Source: Callorhinus ursinus (taxonomy: Eukaryota; Chordata; Mammalia; Carnivora; Otariidae). From it: DNA of 64,000 bases. The position numbers and the translations under genes are program-made. The DNA is taken from positions 962,320 to 1,026,319 of the forward strand of contig NW_020313045.1 of the NCBI RefSeq assembly GCF_003265705.1. Direction: 5' to 3'. This document shows positions 1 through 10,914 of the stretch, piece after piece. Under the pieces are notes generated by a model, which saw only the letters and a program-made list of their open reading frames with translations, was not told the origin of the DNA and searched no databases. Every line of letters begins with the position of its first letter. Positions within the stretch are counted from its first letter, which is position 1.

Positions 1-319
1 AATGCAGATTTAAATTTCCTGCTGCAGGCTAGAAGTCCTACTGAGTTCAAAGGAGAACAATCCCCATGGGTGGTTGGCCTTCAGGCTCTCAACTGTCCTC
101 ACAGTAACAGGCAGAGTGGAACTGTTATTATAATGGTACAGAGGAAGAGACGGAGACTTTGGGCTCTAGTGCGGGAATCAGACCAAAAAAAAAAAAAAAA
201 AGCAAATAAATGAAAAAATGGCCAGTTGTCCTAAAAGCCATGAGAAAGGATAGAATGAGCCTGGGCTAGGAATTGGGAGAGACAGAAAACCTGAGGTCTG
301 TATTGGAAAGAAAGAGAAG
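1..319. other. Unique sequence, no gene seen
   Basis: No exon-like or strong repeat signal is visible. A pure A tract lies at about 185-201. The minus-strand open frame that crosses it ends in a run of phenylalanines made by that tract, which argues against coding. Confidence 0.5.
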
Positions 320-400
320 AATGGAGAGGAGAGGGGTCCCAGCAGGCGGTGGGAACAGCGTGTACAAAGGTCCTGGGGCAGGTATGTGTGGCTAAGCCAG
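320..400 (+). repeat. Fragment of an old interspersed repeat
   Basis: The stretch 'gggaacagcgtgtacaaagg' and the following 'cctggggcaggt' resemble the 3' part of a common ancient mammalian repeat. A longer copy of what looks like the same family is at about 43.6-44.0 kb. I do not know its family name with confidence. Confidence 0.4.
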
Positions 401-860
401 AGAAACCGAGGGAAGGGGCTTGGATTTTCCTCTAAGCAGCAAGCTCTGTTCATCTCCAATTTCACATGCATATGCATAGGCTGCGTTAGCTCCAGTTCAG
501 CTGTTTTGTTTTTTGGGGGTAGAACATGGAGCCATTTCTTAATTGCTCTATATTTAGCTTTGTTTAAAAATCTATAATTTAAAAACCACTGAGGGCTGGG
601 CTGGTAATTCAGCTTCCATGGTCCATTTACTCTTTGGCCTTGGCTGCTGTGAAAGGCCACCAAGGTGACAGCATGCGCCAGTCACGATGGAAGTGTTTGC
701 TAGCGGAACATCTGCTCCCCCAGAGCTGGCCTGGGTCTAGTTGCCAAACCCCAGAGCTAATCCCAGGGCCCCTTGTTTTAGTTTCCTACGGGGCCGGGGG
801 CAGACAGGGACAGCAGAACAGCTGGGGCCCAGCGGAGGGAGGCGGCAAACAGCATCACGG
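401..860. other. Unique sequence, no gene seen
   Basis: This stretch has no recognisable repeat and no splice-flanked open frame. Short open frames occur on both strands but show no protein family signature. Confidence 0.45.
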
Positions 861-866
861 GTCCTG

Positions 867-965
867 AGTCATTTCAAGTCTGGGCTGTGCTGTTTAGCAA
901 CCACGTCCTTCCCCTCTCGGGGCCTCAGTTTGCTCACCTGTCAAATGGCCTGGGCGGAATAAGAG
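867..965 (+). repeat. MIR SINE fragment
   Basis: The order of short blocks (a 'caaccacgtccttcccctct' block, then 'cctcagtttgctcacctgtc', then 'aaatggcctgg') follows the central core of the mammalian-wide MIR SINE in plus orientation. Confidence 0.6.
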
Positions 966-1039
966 GCCCTAGATTTAGGAAGCATTCTTATTTACTGTTC
1001 TTGGGGGTGTCGATAGCATACCTTCTCGAAGGGTCATAT

Positions 1040-1273
1040 GACAATATCACAATTTTATTTTTACTTATTATTTTTTAAGATTTTACTTATTTATTTGAGA
1101 CAGAGAGAGAGAGCAGAAGTGGTGGGGGGAGAAGCAGAGGGAGGGGGAGTAGCAGACTCCCCGCTGAGCAGGGAGACTGATGGGGGACTCGATCCCAGAC
1201 CCTGAGATCATGACCTGAGCCAAAGGCAGATGCCCAACCGACTGAGCCACCCAGGCACCCCGACAATATCACA
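1040..1273 (-). mobile_element. Can-SINE with target-site duplication
   Basis: A tRNA-derived carnivoran SINE lies in reverse orientation, from about 1052 to 1261. Read on the minus strand it starts with the head 'ggggtgcctgggtggctcag', passes through a CT-rich stretch and ends in an ATTT/T-type tail. The flanking 12-base repeat 'gacaatatcaca' occurs at 1040-1051 and 1262-1273, which marks retrotransposition by L1 machinery. Open frames across it are SINE artefacts. Confidence 0.95.
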
Positions 1274-1294
1274 TTTTTAAATGCACATTCTCTG

Positions 1295-1800
1295 ATGCAA
1301 CAGTTTCTAGCTCTAGCAGTTCTAGAGTTCTAGCTCTAGGAATCTTTCTTCCAGATGCACTCACACTTGCACAGAGAAGCATTCGCAAAGATATTCACAT
1401 TAGCATCGTTTGTGATTGGAAGCAACCTAGATGTCCATCGGTATGCAACTGGTTATATAAATTGCAGTGCATCCACACAAAGGAATATTATGCAGCCTTT
1501 GGAAAGAACAAGGCAGATCTCTATGTAGATAAGGTACGATACCTAAAATACAGTTACGTCAAATGGCGAATATTGTGTGCTCTTGCGTTTTTAAAAAAAG
1601 GTGATGGTATAATATGCTTGCAGATGCATATGGCATCTCTAGAAAGAAACACAAGGGATCTGGTACCAGTGGTTGTCCTGGGAACCCGCAGGACCGAGTG
1701 GAAGGGAGGTTTCCTTTTCATGGTATATTCCCTTGGTACGCTGTGAAGTATTCCCCACAGGCATGATTAAATCAATATATTAAATTAAATTCTAGAATAT
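1295..1800 (+). repeat. Old L1 (L1M-type) 3' end
   Basis: The block around 1415-1500 (gattggaagcaacctagatg, then tccatcggtatgcaactgg, then aaaggaatattatgcagcc) matches the typical L1 3' region. It is followed by 'gaaacacaagggatctggta' and an AT-rich end, as in L1M 3' UTRs. The copy is diverged and 5'-truncated, and its 94-residue open frame is not a gene. A small direct repeat (ttctagctctag at 1305-1316 and 1328-1339) sits at its left edge. Confidence 0.75.
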
Positions 1801-2335
1801 TTTAAATGCCTGCAGAACCAGATAGGCCACCTCACTGACAAAACAGGCTGAATGTAAAACATCAGGGAGCAGTGGGGATGTTGGTGAACTAGAGTGCTCA
1901 AGTCTACCCAAACGGACCGGTGTCACTCAGCCAACTCAAAGGCGCCCATGGCCTGGGGATCGGGGGTGGGGCGTCATTGTGACCAGACCTGACTTCTCAA
2001 GAGAAACAGAAATTCACATGTTAATGTGAACTCTGCTGAGGCTTAAGTGTTCGCACCTGACGTACACGGTTATAAAACCAGACAAAGCACCGCAGGTCCA
2101 AAAAGTCTGGGGCCAACATTTGTTCCTGCTTGCGTCCAGTTTGTGACTGCTTATTAGGTGACTTTCAAGTGTCCTTTCGACTTCACCCATCCTGTGCCTG
2201 GGACACTTTCAGCCACTGCCTGTATCATATCGGCATGCACGCAATGGGTCTTCTTCAGGTTAGCGCAGCTGATTCTGCAGACGATAGCCCGGCCTGGAGG
2301 ACCCAGTCATATCAGCCCCAGTAAATGGGAAAAGC
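1801..2335. other. Unique sequence, no gene seen
   Basis: I see no recognisable repeat, RNA gene or exon signal. Two overlapping short open frames at 2130-2370 have no recognisable domain. Confidence 0.45.
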
Positions 2336-2339
2336 CCTG

Positions 2340-2485
2340 GGCTGTGGTAAGCACGGGATGCTTGGCCTGAGACATTCAGTCTTGGTTTTCTCATCTACGA
2401 AATGGGACAACCACCATCCTGCCCTGCCAATGGTTGTGAAAGTCAAATAAAGAGCTGAGTGTGAGGGTGCTTTGAAAAAGGACAG
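2340..2485 (+). repeat. MIR SINE fragment
   Basis: The sequence 'ttggttttctcatctacgaa' followed by 'atgggacaa' and later 'aataaagagctgagt' follows the MIR core and right side in plus orientation, with substantial divergence. Confidence 0.5.
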
Positions 2486-2869
2486 CGCGTGGGTATGACC
2501 TTACTTCAAGGACACAGCACCAGGCCTCCTGGTGAATTTCCTGCCTGCCCTGTGCGCTTGGGGCCTTGGGGAGTTTGCAGCGCCCCAGAGGAATCTCAGG
2601 GAATCTGAAGTCACACACATCCAGACCCGGATCCTACCCCAGCAAATTCGCAAAGCCTCACTGGATAGTGAGACACACATACCCATGTTCCAGCACACAT
2701 CCTCCAGACACCCTAGAACGGAAAGGCTGTTTAATTAAGAACGAAGCTTGAGCCCAGAAAGAAGTTATTTTCTACCACCTGCAAAATGACAACACAGAAA
2801 AAAATATGTTCAGATCAGAACGATATGGAACACTTGTACCTCAGGACAGAGATTTCTCAGCGAATCCCC
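2486..2869. other. Unique sequence, no gene seen
   Basis: Overlapping open frames exist on both strands (2501-2751), but they are short, have no domain signature and are not conserved-looking. No RNA gene is visible. Confidence 0.4.
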
Positions 2870-3140
2870 ACTTTTGCCACCAGTATCAATACACTTTTAT
2901 TGTCTACATTTATACAGCGGCGGGTAAATAAGAGCCTCCTTTGGTGTGGCTGAGGTTCTGAGCTCCACAAGAAAGATGTGAGAATTGAACGGGCAATAAA
3001 TAATGTATTAAAAAAGCAATTATTTATCTCCTTCTCTCTGATGGCGAGTAGCAGCCTCTTTCCCCTTGAATGAATCTGTTTCCTAGACTCTAGCTCTCAA
3101 AAAATCATAATAACAGGAAAGCCGGCCTTTCCACGGAAGA
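2870..3140. promoter_or_regulatory. Possible conserved non-coding element
   Basis: The block is AT-rich and repeat-free and carries several ATTA/TTAT cores, including 'gcaattatttatctcc'. Its texture resembles developmental enhancers seen elsewhere in the window. Conservation was not tested, so this is only a weak candidate. Confidence 0.25.
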
Positions 3141-4420
3141 AGACTGATTCTGGAGGACGCTTTGCCAGGTTCACAGAGGCGGCCAAGCGCTCGGAAGGGT
3201 AATGCGGGTCAGCATGGAGCAGGGAGGTGATTATCTATTCACACAAGACTCCCCTGAACAATCGGGGAAGAGAAGCCTCAAAGACACACTTGAAAGCTGA
3301 TGTGAAGCGGGAAACGATCAGCCGTGTCTCCCCAATTACGGGACTGGTGCAAGTCTGAAGAGGGAGAGATCTTTGTATAAAACACTGGAACGCAAATCCA
3401 CACCTGAGCCTGCGATGCTCCCCCTCATCCCCCCAGCCCCTGCCCCGGGCTGCCGGATTAAGATGCAGCAGGAGCTTGAGGGGGGAATGACGCTACATCT
3501 CACATCACTAATGAATCCGCAGCCCAGCATCTGAGAGCCTCTCATCTCCCCTGCCTGTCTCTCCTCGCCTCCTGTCCAGCCAGCCTCTGGAGGATCAGAA
3601 CAGGAGCTGTTGTCTGTGGAGGGCCAGGCTCTGGAAGCTTGCAGACATTCCCTCTTTCCGACCTCACATCAGCCAAACCAGTAAAGAAATGGAGATGCTT
3701 GTTTAGAAACAGAAAGAGGCAGTTTCAGGATTTGAACCCAGGACTGGCTACTGCCGGTACCCAAATTCTTCTCGCTGAGAAAACCTCACAGGCTTCTCAC
3801 TGTGTAGGGGAGTCCTCAGCCTTGGCATTCAAGTCTCAACCTACCTGTCCCTTCTTATATCTGTCAGCAACTCCGCTCTAGCACAGCCTTCCCACGTAAC
3901 CCTTTCTGGAATGTTCCTTGAAGCACCTTGCAAATGCCCTTTACCCTGGGAGCCTCTGCCCTTGTCCCTCCTCTTTTATCTTGCTCACTGTCTGCCACAG
4001 CTCTGGAAACCCTGCTGTGTCCTCTTCATTGTGAGGTCTCCTGCCTGGTACTGTGGTTTCCTGTGCACCTGTCAGAGCCACCCCCTCTCCCGGCCCAGAC
4101 TTCACAGAGTCTGTCTGTAACGACAGCCCGTTTTTCCTCTAGTTTTTGTTCAGCTGCTACACTCAGGCCAGAAGAAATGGCTGGGTTCTAGATCTACTCT
4201 TGGCAGACTTTGTGAAGGTTGGTGGGTGAGGTCGTCCTTTCCCCATTTTGATGGAGCTAACGATCCTTGCCCTGCTAACAGAGCTCTTGGTGGGGAGCGG
4301 GGGGGGGGCAGACAATGAAACAACGAATTACAAACAGTGTTTTAAACTCATTGGAGAAGTTGTGTTATTATAAATATTTACGTGTTTCGAATTTTCCTCC
4401 ATCACATCTTGCCCTTCAAA
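3141..4420. other. Mostly unique sequence, no gene seen
   Basis: There are pyrimidine-rich stretches around 3400-3600 and 3890-4150. The latter could be a very diverged L2 fragment, but I cannot show it. A G-run lies near 4300-4310. No exon or RNA gene is supported. Confidence 0.4.
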
Positions 4421-4424
4421 TGTT

Positions 4425-4570
4425 CCCAGGGAAAGGGTGTAGGGGAAAAGTATGCTCCCGATTTTTATGGATGGGAAAACGGAAGCCTATAAAGGCAGAG
4501 TGACTGACTCAAGGAAGACACAAAAATAGAAACAGAGCCCCGGGACTGTCTTTAACATCCTAACTTCCTA
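4425..4570 (-). repeat. MIR-like fragment
   Basis: The order 'gatgggaaaacggaagcc', then 'gcagagtgactgactcaagg', then 'agagccccggga' matches a reverse-oriented MIR (bases of the 'gatgaggaaactgaggc ... cttgcccaaggtcac' type). It is strongly diverged. Confidence 0.45.
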
Positions 4571-4784
4571 TTTTTTTCATTCGATTACAGGGTCTCGTTA
4601 ATAGCCCTTCTGTTCTCATTCTCAGAGAAACAGTAATTTTAATAGCTCAAACACAGCACATTTTTAGTGAGTAGCTACTTTGCTCCGGAAGGAGATTCAA
4701 AGGCCTGGACTGACCGAGGGAACCTCAGTTCATTAGTTCCAGCCCAAGAAATGGAGTCGCAGGACGAGCTTCGGGAGGAGGCAG

Positions 4785-4985
4785 GAGAGCCCAGTGGTTG
4801 GGCATGTGGGCCATCTGCCCCTTCATCCTGGTTCATCCTCGACCCGGCTGGGCAACAGTGGGCACGTTGGTTACTTACTCTCTGTCTCTGTTTCTTTATT
4901 TGTTGAAGCGTACCTCTGAAGTCTTAATCCTCGTAAAGCGCACAGAACAAAGCCTAGCATCAGTGAAGGGTCCATAAATCCTACT
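4785..4985 (+). repeat. MIR SINE, diverged
   Basis: Plus-oriented MIR order is visible: 'agcccagtggttgggcatgt' at the head, 'ggcaacagtgggcacgttgg' and 'ttacttactctctgtctctg' in the core, and 'agcgcacagaacaaagccta' towards the right end. Confidence 0.55.
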
Positions 4986-4989
4986 GTTC

Positions 4990-5160
4990 ATTTGCCAGAC
5001 AAATCTTTGCTAAGTGCCTACAGGGTATCATGCATTGTTTCAGGCACTGGGCATCCAGCAGTGATCAAAACAAAATCCCCGCCCTCATGGGGCTACTAGT
5101 CACCTAAGGAGGCAGGTGATAAACACTTTATGGCTAGAAACACTCTTAAGTAATTTGGTT
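4990..5160 (+). repeat. Old interspersed repeat fragment
   Basis: The phrases 'gctaagtgcctacagggtat', 'caggcactgggcatccagca' and 'tccccgccctcatggggcta' match a very common ancient repeat whose other copies here are near 320-400 and 43.6-44.0 kb. I leave the subfamily unnamed. Confidence 0.5.
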
Positions 5161-6544
5161 AGCTTCTCTTAATAACTGGCATTTTATAGATTATGATATT
5201 TTTCACTTGATTTTACTGGCAGAGGATGTGAACACTCATTGGGTCATTGATTTTAAATTTCTACATGACTTGGCTTCTAAAGATCCCAATTTTATTGTCA
5301 ATGTCTCATTGATGGTCACTCACTGGAAAGCAAGCACCCAGGAGACAACAGTTCTGCAATAGCCTAGAACTAAAACCAATTTGGGGTTCAGACACTGAAC
5401 GGTAGAAACTCAGGGTTTGCTTAAATTAGGGTTTGCAAACTCAAATGTTTGCTGAGGTCAGGTGAGTCACAAAAAAGGCAGCTGGCCGGACCTGGGACTG
5501 GGAGGTCACTGTCACATGGGGAAGTGGACCTGGTGAGACCAGATTTTCCGATATTTTTCAAGATTGGAGCAATCCAGAATTTTTGTATAAAATTCCCTGA
5601 TTTTTGTTTGGGAGCAACAAATTCACTTTTAAAGATGACACCATTGAACTGGACCAAGTGTGGATGAGGCTAAACTCTTCCGCAGGCCAAGTTCAGCCCG
5701 AGAACCACCCGTGTGCAAAGATCCTTGGTTATATCATTGTGTGTAACCTTCAACTTTGTCTGAAACTGCCCTGCCTTTGGAAGACCCTGCAATTTTCTTC
5801 CTATTGTCTGGCTCTTTTCCTGGCAGGCCTTGTGAGCAGATTTTGCATGCAGACGGTGGCCTGACTGGAGAGCCTTGTGTGCTTGGACACTGAATCCGCC
5901 CCATCGCTCCAAAGCAAGCTTGCTCTTCAGTGGGCCTTGGAGTCCATCTGAGCGTGGAGAAAATAACCAACTGGAGTAATCACTGACTCTTTGTACTTTC
6001 CATCTTTCTGGTGATGTTTGCTTTCCTTGCATATCAATGTGTCCCTCAGCAGAACGCTTAAATCCGAAAGGGAGCAAGAGTGGGGAGTAACAGGAACATA
6101 CAGACGCATTCAGAGTCCGTCTGGCATAACACGGATGAAACCGGAACCCCTTGGGTCTCCTCTGCTTACCCCAGACATCCAGGAGACTTTGGTTCTTTGT
6201 TTCCCGAAGACTACAGGATTAGAGTAACTGGTGGCCCTGTCCCAGACTACAATCAGCCGCACCGCTGAGCTGGGCTCCAGTCTGCACCACTGGTGAGTGA
6301 CCGGCGGAGAATTGGGGGCCAGCCCTACATGTAAGTGTGAGTGAGTCTTTATTCCTGTGTTCTCAGAGCCAACGAAGGCAGCTTTGAATCGTAACAAGCT
6401 TTTCAGGGCTTTGGGCTCAGGCCTTCACCAAATGGAATTCAGAAGAGATGAGTTTACATTTTCGGTGCCTGTATTTCAAAGGAGTCCTTCAAGTAAACTC
6501 GCAAATCTCCACTGCCTTCTGAGGTCGAGGTTCTGAAAGTTGAG
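5161..6544. other. Unique sequence, no gene seen
   Basis: No exon, RNA gene or firmly recognisable repeat was found. Several open frames (the longest is 135 codons on the minus strand at 5670-6077) lie over the same bases in competing frames and have no domain signature. Confidence 0.4.
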
Positions 6545-6720
6545 AGTGCTTCGGGAGCACCTGGAGGGCCTGAGAACACAGGTTTCTGGCTCCCCCGCCC
6601 CCTCCAGATTTGGGTTCCGAAGGTCTAGGGTAAGGCCCGGGAAACTCTCATTTCTGGCAAGTTCCCCGAGTGATGCCAAAGCTGCGCTTCCAGGACCATG
6701 ATTCAAGAACCACTGTTTTA
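6545..6720 (+). repeat. MER5-type hAT DNA transposon relic
   Basis: The sequence has the order expected of a non-autonomous hAT-Charlie (MER5) element: 'gggagcacctggagggcctg' near the start, 'ctctcatttctggcaagttc' and 'ccgagtgatgccaaagctgc' in the middle, and 'ttcaagaaccactg' at the end. It is immobile and diverged. Confidence 0.65.
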
Positions 6721-6730
6721 AGGAATTGGC

Positions 6731-6951
6731 AAACAGGTTTCTTTCTTTTTCTTTTTTAAGATTTTATTTATTTATTTGACAGAGAGAGTGCACGAGCAGG
6801 GGGAGGGACAAAGGCAGAGGGAGAAGCAGACTCCCCACCAAGCAGGGAGCCCGGTGCAGGGCTCCATGCCAGGACCCTGGGATCATGACCTGAGCGGAAG
6901 GCAGCCGCCTCACCGACTGCGCCACCCGGCTGCCCCAGAAAACAGGTTTCT
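6731..6951 (-). mobile_element. Can-SINE with target-site duplication
   Basis: A reverse-oriented carnivoran SINE spans about 6743-6939, with the A/T tail side at 6755-6780 and the tRNA-like head complement 'ccaccc' near 6922. The 12-base target duplication 'aaacaggtttct' occurs at 6731-6742 and 6940-6951. The head is slightly mutated (cggctgcccc for caggcgcccc). It lies directly against the MER5 relic. Confidence 0.95.
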
Positions 6952-7019
6952 AAAAAGTCAGGAATGCATGCTCTTAAAGCACGTGTTGCTCTGAATGATA
7001 TTTAGAAGCTTCCGGTCTG

Positions 7020-7170
7020 GTAGAAATCAGATCGGAACGTCTGGATTCCACCTCCGACCCTGCGTTACCGGCTCCGTGGCCTTGGAGAAGATTCCACCTT
7101 CTCTGAATCTCAGTCTCCTTGTTCCTGCATCCCACTGGGAGCTGGGAATCATAATTCCAGCCTTCCTTCT
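7020..7170 (+). repeat. MIR SINE fragment
   Basis: The plus-oriented MIR core is recognisable: 'gtctggattccacctccgac', 'ccgtggccttggagaagatt', then a 'ctcagtctccttgttcctgc' block and 'gggaatcataattcc'. Confidence 0.6.
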
Positions 7171-8361
7171 CGAACAGGGGTGTGGGGGGATGCCAGTGAC
7201 TTTGGGCGTGCACATGCTCCAGACCCTCGATGCGGGCATGAGCGACCACTGTTGAGACTGGAAGCCCCTGGGGGCTTGTGTTCCAGTCTATTTGTTTTTT
7301 TTGGTGTGTGAGTCCTCTGCTGGGAGACTTTTAAGGTGAAAGACCCTCAGAGTTTGAGATGGTAAATTTCATTTTCATGATGAATGAATGAACCTTAACT
7401 GACTCCAAGAACCCCTCCCAGCCTGAGAAATAGGTTCACTTACTGAAGTAGGCAAAGCTCTCAAAGTAATGGCAACTAGTAGATGGTCTTAACAGATCAT
7501 GCTCCTGCTCATGTGCGGGGCTTGGTTTTAAGTATGTTTTAAAAAAAGACTGTTGACTCGAAAAATAGTTCAGCATCCAGGGAGAGCTTAAATAGACCAA
7601 GACAGTAAGCAGATGTGAAAATCATGGCGAACACCATGGGGTCTCTTCAAAATGGCCGGGATTTGACTCACTGAGCACCTCTCGGGCTTCCTTGTCCGGC
7701 ACAGCGGACAGAAACTCTCCCATAACCAGCTCTTGATTTCTTTCCTGATGATAAACACACATTTCTTTTCCCTGTCGGCTCAGCCCACATCCATGCTGGG
7801 CAAAACTAGACTCTTTTCTCTTACATTTCCAGGCTCTTCTGCAATTTCAAACCCAAAGGCTTGGCGGAGTTGGCAGTTGGGTGTCTGGCAATCTGAGCAG
7901 GGGCTGCAAAGGGTAACAGTAGAAATGAAGGTAGCCACCTTGGGCCATGAGGTAAGTTGAATGTCCCACTTCCTGATCCCAAGTCCCAGGATCTTCCCCA
8001 GCCAGTCTGGGGCTTAACTGGCCCATTGATTTCAAGTGTTCTGTATGCCTAATATGGGCCATGTAGAAAAAAAAAAAAATCTATAGCCAAATGGATTATA
8101 AGTTTACTACTATCCCTCCATTCTCAGCTGTGGAGTGGGTAATTTAATTACAGCAAATGGGGAAAGAATGTGAGATGATCCCTGCTTTGCGTTCTGCCAC
8201 CGAGGATTCCACATTGATGTGTCAGTTGCTGCTTCAATCAAAGGTTAGTGGTGTGACGTTGTGTGTTCGGAGTGAGCGCAAGACTTCCCCAGGGTCTGGA
8301 TGGAAGTTGAGGTGGAAAGAACTGACTTGGAATCCTGAAATCATGGCATGGTCCAGTCAGA
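7171..8361. other. Unique sequence, no gene seen
   Basis: Open frames of about 70 codons on both strands have no domain signature. An A tract lies near 8068-8080. I find no exon, RNA gene or strong repeat. Confidence 0.4.
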
Positions 8362-8460
8362 AGAATGTTTAGAGACCACAGGTCCAACTTCCTTATTGAC
8401 AGACGGGGAAATTGAGGTCCCAAAATGGGGAAGGACGTGTCCAAGTTCACTTGGGTTTTA
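8362..8460 (-). repeat. MIR-like fragment
   Basis: The phrases 'gaccacaggtccaacttcct', 'gacggggaaattgaggtccc' and 'gtgtccaagttcact' give the order of a reverse-oriented MIR. Confidence 0.5.
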
Positions 8461-8570
8461 GTGAAAGGATTGTAGAACTAAAAGTCAAAGCTGGGGGGGG
8501 CTTCAAGGTCATCCAGCCAAGCTTCCCATTCAGTGGGTACCTGCCAGGTGCTGGAATTCCCCTCTGCTGC

Positions 8571-8799
8571 TGGAATGCTTTCTTTCTTTTTTTTTTTTTT
8601 AAAGATTTATTTATTTGAGAGAGCGAGAATGAGAGAGAGAGAGAGCACATGAGAGGGGGGAGGGTCAGAGGGCAAAGCAGACTCCCCGCTGTGCAGGGAG
8701 CCCGATGCGGGACTCGATCCCGGGACTCCAGGATCATGACCTGAGCCGAAGGCAGTTGCTTAACCAACTGAGCCACCCAGGCGCCCTGGAATGCTTTCT
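8571..8799 (-). mobile_element. Can-SINE, little diverged, with target-site duplication
   Basis: A reverse-oriented carnivoran SINE spans about 8584-8786. It has a long T run, the GAGA-rich stretch, 'gactccccgctgtgcaggga' and an intact head complement 'ccacccaggcgccc'. The perfect 13-base target duplication 'tggaatgctttct' occurs at 8571-8583 and 8787-8799, so it is probably one of the younger insertions here. The 137-codon minus-strand frame across it is a SINE artefact. Confidence 0.97.
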
Positions 8800-9232
8800 G
8801 TGATGGGACACTCACTGCTATCAGGGGCATCTCATTTCCTTTTCCGATAGCTGGAAGCACTGGAAAATCACTATTTTATTTGTCTTCCTGTGGTTTCCCA
8901 GTTCTATCCTAGGGGACACATGAATAAATCTCAGTCTTTCCTTTAATTGCCAGTTCGGTGGATATTCGAGGCCATCTATCATGTTTTCTATAAATCTCTT
9001 TTTTTGCCCTAGGACAAGAGTCCCTTATGTCTCCTAAGATTCACTGTCTGTTTCTCTCACCACCCAATTGCTCTGCTTACATTTATCTGCTTTCCTCTTG
9101 AAAGTATGATGCCTCAAACGGAATGCAACCTCCCTGTTGTCTAATTAACATGATTATGTCCTTTGTTCTAAAGACTTCATGTCTATTAATTCATCCTAAG
9201 ATTATGTTGACTTCTTTCCAGCATATATCATT
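8800..9232. other. Unique AT-rich sequence, no gene seen
   Basis: This pyrimidine-rich, AT-rich stretch holds no recognisable gene. It could be a very diverged LINE fragment, but I cannot name one. Confidence 0.35.
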
Positions 9233-9450
9233 TCAGGTTCTTTGGTTGTAAGTGTTGAAAATTCAGTTCCAAGCAGCTTAAATAAAAGTGGGAATTTGAT
9301 GACTCATGTAACCCAGAATCAGAGGTGAACTTCAGGTATGGCTGGATCCAGGGGCTCGGGCAACATTCGCCTGAGGTATGTATCTCTGTAAGTATGGTTC
9401 AGCTTTTCCAATGGTTGGCTCCATTTCCAGGCCACATAAATGCCAGCCAT
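9233..9450 (+). repeat. Old dispersed repeat, family A
   Basis: The order 'tggttgtaagtgttgaaaat', 'caagcagcttaaataaaagt', 'gggaatttgatgactcatgt' and 'atggctggatccaggggctc' matches a common ancient mammalian repeat. Related copies in this window lie at about 10.92-11.07, 27.16-27.64 and 48.66-49.01 kb. I recognise the consensus but not its library name. Confidence 0.6.
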
Positions 9451-9454
9451 GCTG

Positions 9455-9790
9455 TCCTCGTCCCTCAGGGCTGCTATAACAATATACCACAGACCAAGGA
9501 GTTTATTATAAACAAAGAAATTCATTTCTGAAGGTGGGAAGTCTGGCATAGGAGTGCCTGCATAGTAGGGCAAGCACTGTTTTCCAGGTTGCAGACTTCT
9601 CATTGTGTCCTCACATGGTTGAAGGGAACTCTCAGGAGCATCTTTGGTAAGAAACTAATCCTGTTCACGAAGTCTCCATCCATATGTCTTAAGTACCTCC
9701 CAAAGGCCCCACCTCCTAATACCACCATCTGTGAGCATTAGGATTCTAATGGATGAATTTTGGGGGAATATATTCAGACCATGGCACATG
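9455..9790 (-). mobile_element. MaLR-type solo LTR (MST/MLT1-like)
   Basis: Read on the plus strand this is the complement of a MaLR LTR: 'cagggctgctataacaatat' and 'accacagaccaagga' at one end, 'ctcattgtgtcctcacatgg' in the middle, and 'cctcccaaaggccccacctc' with 'atgaattttgggggaatat' at the other. MaLR elements are old ERVL-related retrotransposons. No internal coding region is present. Confidence 0.8.
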
Positions 9791-9847
9791 CCAAACCTAA
9801 ATTTTCAAAGTTCCCAATGCACAGGAATAAAAGAGAGCGGGCCTCTG

Positions 9848-9928
9848 GATTCGTTTGCTAGGGCCACTGTAACAAGGTACCACACTCTGAGCGGCTCAAA
9901 CAACAGAAATGGATGGTCTCACGGTTCA
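9848..9928 (-). mobile_element. Second MaLR LTR, left piece
   Basis: The phrases 'ggattcgtttgctagggcca', 'ctgtaacaaggtaccac' and 'ggctcaaacaacagaaatgg' are the end of a reverse-oriented MLT1-type LTR. The match stops near 9928 and appears to resume at about 10655, so the element is interrupted by a later insertion. Confidence 0.7.
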
Positions 9929-10654
9929 AAATGTTGAGAAAAGTTTTTCCTCTACCCTTCTAGGTTCTTTTGGCTGGTCGAGTCATTAAATTGACATAAG
10001 ACAAATTAACAGGGAAAAAAAATTTAATTACCTACTTATGGGAGTTCCAGAAGAGCAGGAGCACCCCAGGCCTCACTGAGGCTTGTATTGCCATCCTGAG
10101 CTAAGGAGAAGGGGGTAGGGGTCTGGGGCTTCAAAGAGGAGGAAGACAATTGACAGGAAGATGGGAAAAGTGAATGTGTGGTCAACAAATGTCTGCCATG
10201 CCACGCAGAGACCACAGGACACGAAGAAGTATTGGGGCTCCGGGCCTTGCCAGGCTTCCCCTCAGCTTACCATACTTAGCCCATGTTCTCTGTAGTTATC
10301 TCTGGTGATAGTCTCCTGGACCAGGCCCTTTAGTAAAACCTTTTAAGCGATTAATGGGGCTCGGGGGTGGGAGGTGGGTTGCGGGGAGAGGGGGAGGGTG
10401 TAGGTGGTGGTAAAAGCTCTTGCTTAGTCTTGTTGGCCTTGATTGACTTCAGCTCACAGTAATCCATCCACATGCCAACGTGGCACATCTTGGGAAGGTT
10501 CCTTCTGAACCCCTTCTGTTCCTTCTGAAGGCTGTGAGGAAGAATCCATTCCAGGTTCTCATGGAGCTTCTGGTGCTTTGCTGGCAATCTCTCGTGTTCC
10601 GCAACTTCCAGAAGCATCATCCTAATGTCTTCATTTAGGGTGCATTCTACGTGC
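9929..10654. mobile_element. Probable insertion splitting a MaLR LTR
   Basis: About 0.7 kb of sequence lies between two pieces of one MLT1-type LTR. It begins near 'aaatgttgagaaaag' and contains 'acataagacaaattaacagg' and a GGGGAGAG-rich stretch at 10360-10400. The layout suggests a later LTR or other retroelement, but I could not find clean target duplications or terminal repeats and do not recognise the family. The 101-codon minus frame at 10351-10656 has no domain signature. Confidence 0.4.
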
Positions 10655-10865
10655 ACACCTGTTTGTGTCCAAATGTCCTCTTTTTATAAGGATGGCAGCC
10701 ATATTGGATTAAGGGTCCACCTTATTCCAGGATGACATCATAATGGATCACATCTGCTACAAACTTGGGCCTAAATAAAGGCACATTCTGAGGAGTTCTG
10801 GGACTTAGGACTTCAACGTATGAATTTGGGGGGAGGAGGGGCCATGGTTCTACCCTCAGCAGCCT
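10655..10865 (-). mobile_element. Second MaLR LTR, right piece
   Basis: The phrases 'gtgtccaaatgtcctctttt', 'tataaggatggcagccatat', 'tggattaagggtccaccttat' (partly) and 'cttcaacgtatgaatttggg' continue the reverse-oriented MLT1-type LTR whose other end is at 9848-9928. Confidence 0.7.
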
Positions 10866-10914
10866 CTTCCAGGAAAACATGACCAAGGACTCTCAAGGCT
10901 GTAATTCATGGATT

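Noticed and set aside
178..663. 161-codon minus-strand open frame
   Set aside because: It ends in a phenylalanine run from a poly-A tract and overlaps an old repeat fragment.
8447..8860. 137-codon minus-strand open frame
   Set aside because: It is mostly Can-SINE sequence. Similar SINE-derived frames occur at 1087-1272, 28094-28321 and 38632-38907.
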